A stretch of DNA of 17,594 bases from an uncultured Erysipelotrichaceae bacterium (lineage in GTDB: Bacteria; Bacillota_I; Bacilli_A; RF39; UBA660), in the NCBI GenBank assembly GCA_902783435.1, contig CACZQV010000042.1, positions 1 to 17,594 of the forward strand, read 5' to 3'. Numbering within the stretch: position 1 is the first letter of the stretch; each line of letters opens with the position of its first letter. This document shows positions 15,298 through 17,594 of this stretch, in pieces. Below the pieces are notes generated by a model. It made no database searches and had not been told where the DNA came from. It saw nothing but the letters and a program-made list of their open reading frames with translations. A program made the position numbers and the translations under genes.

Positions 15298-15303
15298 TAT
15301 AAT
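15298..15303 (+). promoter_or_regulatory. Candidate -10 element for the 57-residue protein gene
   Basis: TATAAT at 15298-15303, with a weak TTGCAT 18 bases upstream inside the terminator arm. Another TATAAT is at 15286-15291. Neither has a TGn extension, so the exact promoter is uncertain. Confidence 0.35.
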
Positions 15304-15322
15304 AAATCAGTAGGTGAGATAT

Positions 15323-15496
15323 GTGCGTATAGAAAAAATGAATAGTTCACTACAACAAAGAGATTTTGATTATTATAGACAAACTGAATATAATGATGAA
15401 TATAAAGAAGAAAAAAAGAAAAAGAAAAGTTTAAGAGAAATGTTTGAGGAAGAAGAAAATAATAATAAGCAACAAGAAAATCAAAGAGTAGTATAA
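15323..15496 (+). CDS. Small, highly charged hypothetical protein
   Basis: 57 residues if started at the GTG at 15323, behind AGGTGAG (15312-15318). A GTG at 15314 is part of that ribosome binding site, and an ATG at 15321 in another frame stops after three codons. An alternative is the ATG at 15338 (52 residues). The protein has aromatic residues early (DFDYYRQTEYNDEY), a run of lysines, then KSLREMFEEEE and an Asn/Gln-rich tail, with no membrane segment or signal peptide. It is probably partly disordered or helical and cytoplasmic. It lies between a strong terminator and the next gene's promoter, so it looks like a separate small gene. Function unknown. Confidence 0.5.
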   Translation: MRIEKMNSSLQQRDFDYYRQTEYNDEYKEEKKKKKSLREMFEEEENNNKQQENQRVV

Positions 15497-15541
15497 CTAT
15501 TTTTTTTTTACGTAAAACTTGATAGATATTATTTAAAATAC

Positions 15542-15571
15542 TTGATTATCATGTAATTTTAAATGTAGAAT
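15542..15571 (+). promoter_or_regulatory. Candidate promoter of the 152-residue protein gene
   Basis: TTGATT (15542-15547), an 18-base spacer, and TAGAAT (15566-15571). The leader to the ATG at 15596 contains a GGAGGT ribosome binding site. Confidence 0.45.
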
Positions 15572-15595
15572 TATATTAGATAGGAGGTTAAGAGT

Positions 15596-16054
15596 ATGAA
15601 AGAATGGTTACAACCTGAAATTAATAAAACAGAACAAAATGTTAATGAAGAAAATAAAGTACACAATATTGGAGGTGTTTCAATAAGTGACAAAGAAATA
15701 GGACAAACTGTATCAGATATAGTAAAAATATTAGCAGGAAAAGAACAAATTGATACTATAGGAAGTAATGGACCTTATAAATTTATTTTCAATACTATAG
15801 CAAGTGAGAGAAATGTTGTTGTTAATAATTTAGATCCACGTATGGACCCAACAGAAATAGAAGGACATATGCTAACTGATACTTTAGTTATTTCAGGATT
15901 GCCAGATGATATAACTGAAAAAATAAGCAATTCATTAGCTAATAGAAAAACTGTAATTGTTGGTAAATTATATAAAGATGAACTAGGACAAATAATGGAA
16001 GAAAAATCAGAATACGAAGAACAAAATCAAAATACAACAGGAACAACTAGATAA
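15596..16054 (+). CDS. Hypothetical cytoplasmic protein, 152 residues
   Basis: The ATG follows TAGGAGG at good spacing. No signal peptide or membrane helix. After an Asn/Glu-rich N terminus (1-27), a compact globular part runs from about 28 to 132. It contains ISDKEIGQTVSDIVKILAGK, then alternating strands and helices (FIFNTIASERNVVVNNLDPRMD; TDTLVISGLPDDITEKI; RKTVIVGKLYKDEL). The spacing suggests an alpha/beta fold, but no nucleotide-binding loop or catalytic pattern stands out. The C-terminal 20 residues are again Glu/Gln/Asn/Thr-rich and likely disordered. It sits alone between a promoter candidate and a clear terminator, just upstream of uvrB. I do not recognise the family. Confidence 0.75.
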   Translation: MKEWLQPEINKTEQNVNEENKVHNIGGVSISDKEIGQTVSDIVKILAGKEQIDTIGSNGPYKFIFNTIASERNVVVNNLDPRMDPTEIEGHMLTDTLVISGLPDDITEKISNSLANRKTVIVGKLYKDELGQIMEEKSEYEEQNQNTTGTTR

Positions 16055-16061
16055 AAATACT

Positions 16062-16085
16062 AAGTAGATGTATATCTACTTTTTT
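16062..16085 (+). terminator. Rho-independent terminator
   Basis: AAGTAGAT (16062-16069), loop GTAT, and ATCTACTT (16074-16081), followed by T residues. It separates the unknown gene from uvrB. Confidence 0.88.
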
Positions 16086-16086
16086 A

Positions 16087-16115
16087 TTGTGAAAAAATAT
16101 AATAAATGATAAAAT
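16087..16115 (+). promoter_or_regulatory. Promoter of uvrB
   Basis: TTGTGA (16087-16092), a 17-base spacer, and TAAAAT (16110-16115) with TG at 16107-16108. An alternative TATAAT lies at 16098-16103. No LexA-type GAAC-GTTC box was found between 16055 and 16140. Confidence 0.6.
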
Positions 16116-16139
16116 AAAGGACAGATTGGAGATGATTCT

Positions 16140-17594
16140 ATGTTTGAACTTGTATCTAATTATAAACCTTCAGGAGATCAACCAGAAGCTATAAAAGAAT
16201 TAGTAGAAGGTTTAAATGAAGGAAAGAAAGAACAAGTCCTATTAGGTGCTACTGGTACTGGTAAAACTTTTACTATTGCAAATGTTATTAAAGAAGTAAA
16301 TCGCCCTACTTTAGTACTTGCTCATAATAAGACACTTGCAGGACAACTTTATAGTGAGTTAAAAGAATTATTTCCAAATAATAGAGTAGAGTACTTTGTA
16401 TCATACTATGATTATTATCAACCAGAAGCATATGTACCATCTACTGATACATATATTGAAAAAGACTCATCAATTAATGATGAAATAGATGAATTACGTC
16501 ATGCTGCAACTTCTGCCTTAATATCAAGAAGAGATGTTATTGTAGTAGCTTCAGTTTCATGTATTTATGGTATTGGTGAAGTTGATGAATATAAAAATAA
16601 AATGTTAACTTTATCTGTAGGAGAACAAGTAGAAAGAAATCAAATAATTGCTAAACTTGTAGATATGTTATATGAGAGAAATGACCTAGATTTCAAACGT
16701 GGTACTTTTAGAGTACGTGGAGATATATTAGAAATAATACCTGCTGGACAAAGAAGTACAGGTTATCGTATAGAATTCTTTGGTGATGAAATAGATAGAA
16801 TATCTGAAATAGATGTATTAACTGGAGTAGTATCAAACAATGTTAAAAATGTATCACTATTCCCAGCAAGTCACTTCGTAATAAGTGATGATCATCTACA
16901 TGCAGCTATTGAAAGAATTAAAATAGAACTTGCTGATAGATTAAAATACTTAAAAGAAAATAATAAATTACTAGCAGCAGAACGACTAGAACAACGTACT
17001 AACTATGATATAGAAATGTTAGAAGAAACAGGATTCTGTTCTGGTATCGAAAACTATTCAGCTCCAATGGCAGGAAGAAAACCTGGAGAAACTCCAACTA
17101 CATTAATGGATTTCTTCCCAGATGATTACTTATTAGTAGTAGATGAATCGCATGTTACTCTACCTCAAGTTAGAGGTATGTACAACGGAGATCGCTCTCG
17201 TAAAATGAATCTAGTTGATTATGGATTTAGATTACCAAGTGCACTTGATAATAGACCTTTAAAATATGATGAATTTGAAAAGAAAATAAATCAAGTAATC
17301 TATGTATCCGCAACCCCAGGTGATTTAGAATTAGAACATACAAACAATGAATATGTTCAACAAATTATTCGTCCTACTGGACTACTTGACCCAACTATTG
17401 AAGTTAGAAAAACTGAAGGTCAAATAGATGATTTAGTAGGTGAAATTAATACTAGAATAGATAAAAATGAAAGAGTATTAATAACTACTTTAACTATTAG
17501 AATGGCTGAAGAATTAACTAACTACTTAAAAGAATTAGATATTAAAGTAGCGTATCTTCATACAGAAGTTAAAACACTAGAAAGACTTCAAATA
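16140..17594 (+). CDS. uvrB: UvrABC excinuclease subunit B (3' part beyond the window)
   Basis: The first 485 codons of a protein normally about 660 long, with an intact frame to the right edge. The ATG at 16140 follows GGAG (16128-16131). UvrB takes over damaged DNA from UvrA, verifies the lesion and recruits UvrC for nucleotide excision repair. Seen here are the N terminus with [14 protein letters not shown], Walker A GATGTGKT, motif [19 protein letters not shown], the DNA-clamping beta-hairpin [21 protein letters not shown], the SCIYGIG strand, Walker B DESH with the following [24 protein letters not shown], and the RPTGLLDP start of the second helicase lobe ending in [12 protein letters not shown]. 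The C-terminal UvrA/UvrC-binding regions lie outside the window. Its own promoter and a preceding terminator make it the first gene of a unit; uvrA is often the next gene. Confidence 0.97.
   Translation, partial: MFELVSNYKPSGDQPEAIKELVEGLNEGKKEQVLLGATGTGKTFTIANVIKEVNRPTLVLAHNKTLAGQLYSELKELFPNNRVEYFVSYYDYYQPEAYVPSTDTYIEKDSSINDEIDELRHAATSALISRRDVIVVASVSCIYGIGEVDEYKNKMLTLSVGEQVERNQIIAKLVDMLYERNDLDFKRGTFRVRGDILEIIPAGQRSTGYRIEFFGDEIDRISEIDVLTGVVSNNVKNVSLFPASHFVISDDHLHAAIERIKIELADRLKYLKENNKLLAAERLEQRTNYDIEMLEETGFCSGIENYSAPMAGRKPGETPTTLMDFFPDDYLLVVDESHVTLPQVRGMYNGDRSRKMNLVDYGFRLPSALDNRPLKYDEFEKKINQVIYVSATPGDLELEHTNNEYVQQIIRPTGLLDPTIEVRKTEGQIDDLVGEINTRIDKNERVLITTLTIRMAEELTNYLKELDIKVAYLHTEVKTLERLQI

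Noticed and set aside
16055..16140. LexA (SOS) box upstream of uvrB
   Set aside because: No GAAC-n4-GTTC-like inverted repeat is present in the promoter region.
1..17594. Alternative genetic code with TGA as tryptophan
   Set aside because: ftsE ends in TGA with an ATGA overlap, RF2 is encoded, and long genes use TGG for tryptophan with no internal TGA.
1..17594. CRISPR array, insertion sequence, tRNA or rRNA gene
   Set aside because: No spaced direct repeats, transposase-like frame, terminal inverted repeats or tRNA cloverleaf were seen; the short repeats present are terminators and operators.

Overview
The window is a strongly AT-rich bacterial chromosome segment. It looks like a low-GC member of the Firmicutes, probably an uncultured gut Bacilli or Mollicutes-related lineage; this is inferred from base composition, A-rich codon use, FtsEX with an M23 hydrolase, class B-like sortase and paired YitT proteins, and no species is claimed. 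The genetic code is standard bacterial: ftsE ends in TGA, and a TGA-reading release factor gene (prfB) with a programmed frameshift is present. Nearly all genes lie on the + strand. Only the TetR gene at the left edge is on the - strand. Most transcription units begin with an extended -10 element (TGnTATAAT-like) and end in compact hairpin/T-run terminators that often overlap the last stop codon.

Layout. 1-606 (-) is a TetR regulator running off the left edge. It is divergent from a four-gene operon (739-5494): an ABC ATPase, a large duplicated FtsX-type permease, a ZIP metal transporter and a CDF metal exporter whose C terminus is a natural run of six histidines. Two related inverted repeats in the shared promoter region look like TetR operators. 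5495-5711 holds a tiny promoter/leader/12-codon ORF/terminator unit, then a strong promoter for a class B-like sortase (5712-6524). Next come a Pr6Pr-like membrane protein (6604-7191), a structured leader, prfB with its frameshift site (7348-8446), and two tandem YitT-family membrane proteins (8449-9330, 9332-10189).

The second half carries the cell-division operon ftsE-ftsX-M23 peptidase (10279-13032), in which FtsEX most likely controls the secreted coiled-coil hydrolase. It is followed by a membrane-anchored XRE regulator with a palindrome around its ribosome binding site (13201-14379), a secreted protein of unknown function whose ribosome binding site can be paired by an upstream complement (14451-15209), a 57-residue highly charged protein (15323-15496), a 152-residue unknown (15596-16054), and the first 485 codons of uvrB (16140 to the right edge).

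No tRNA, rRNA, CRISPR array, insertion sequence or prophage gene was seen. The least explained parts are the TetR-ABC-ZIP-CDF operon, the minimal 5508-5637 unit, the 7201-7347 leader, and the unknown genes between 13201 and 16054.
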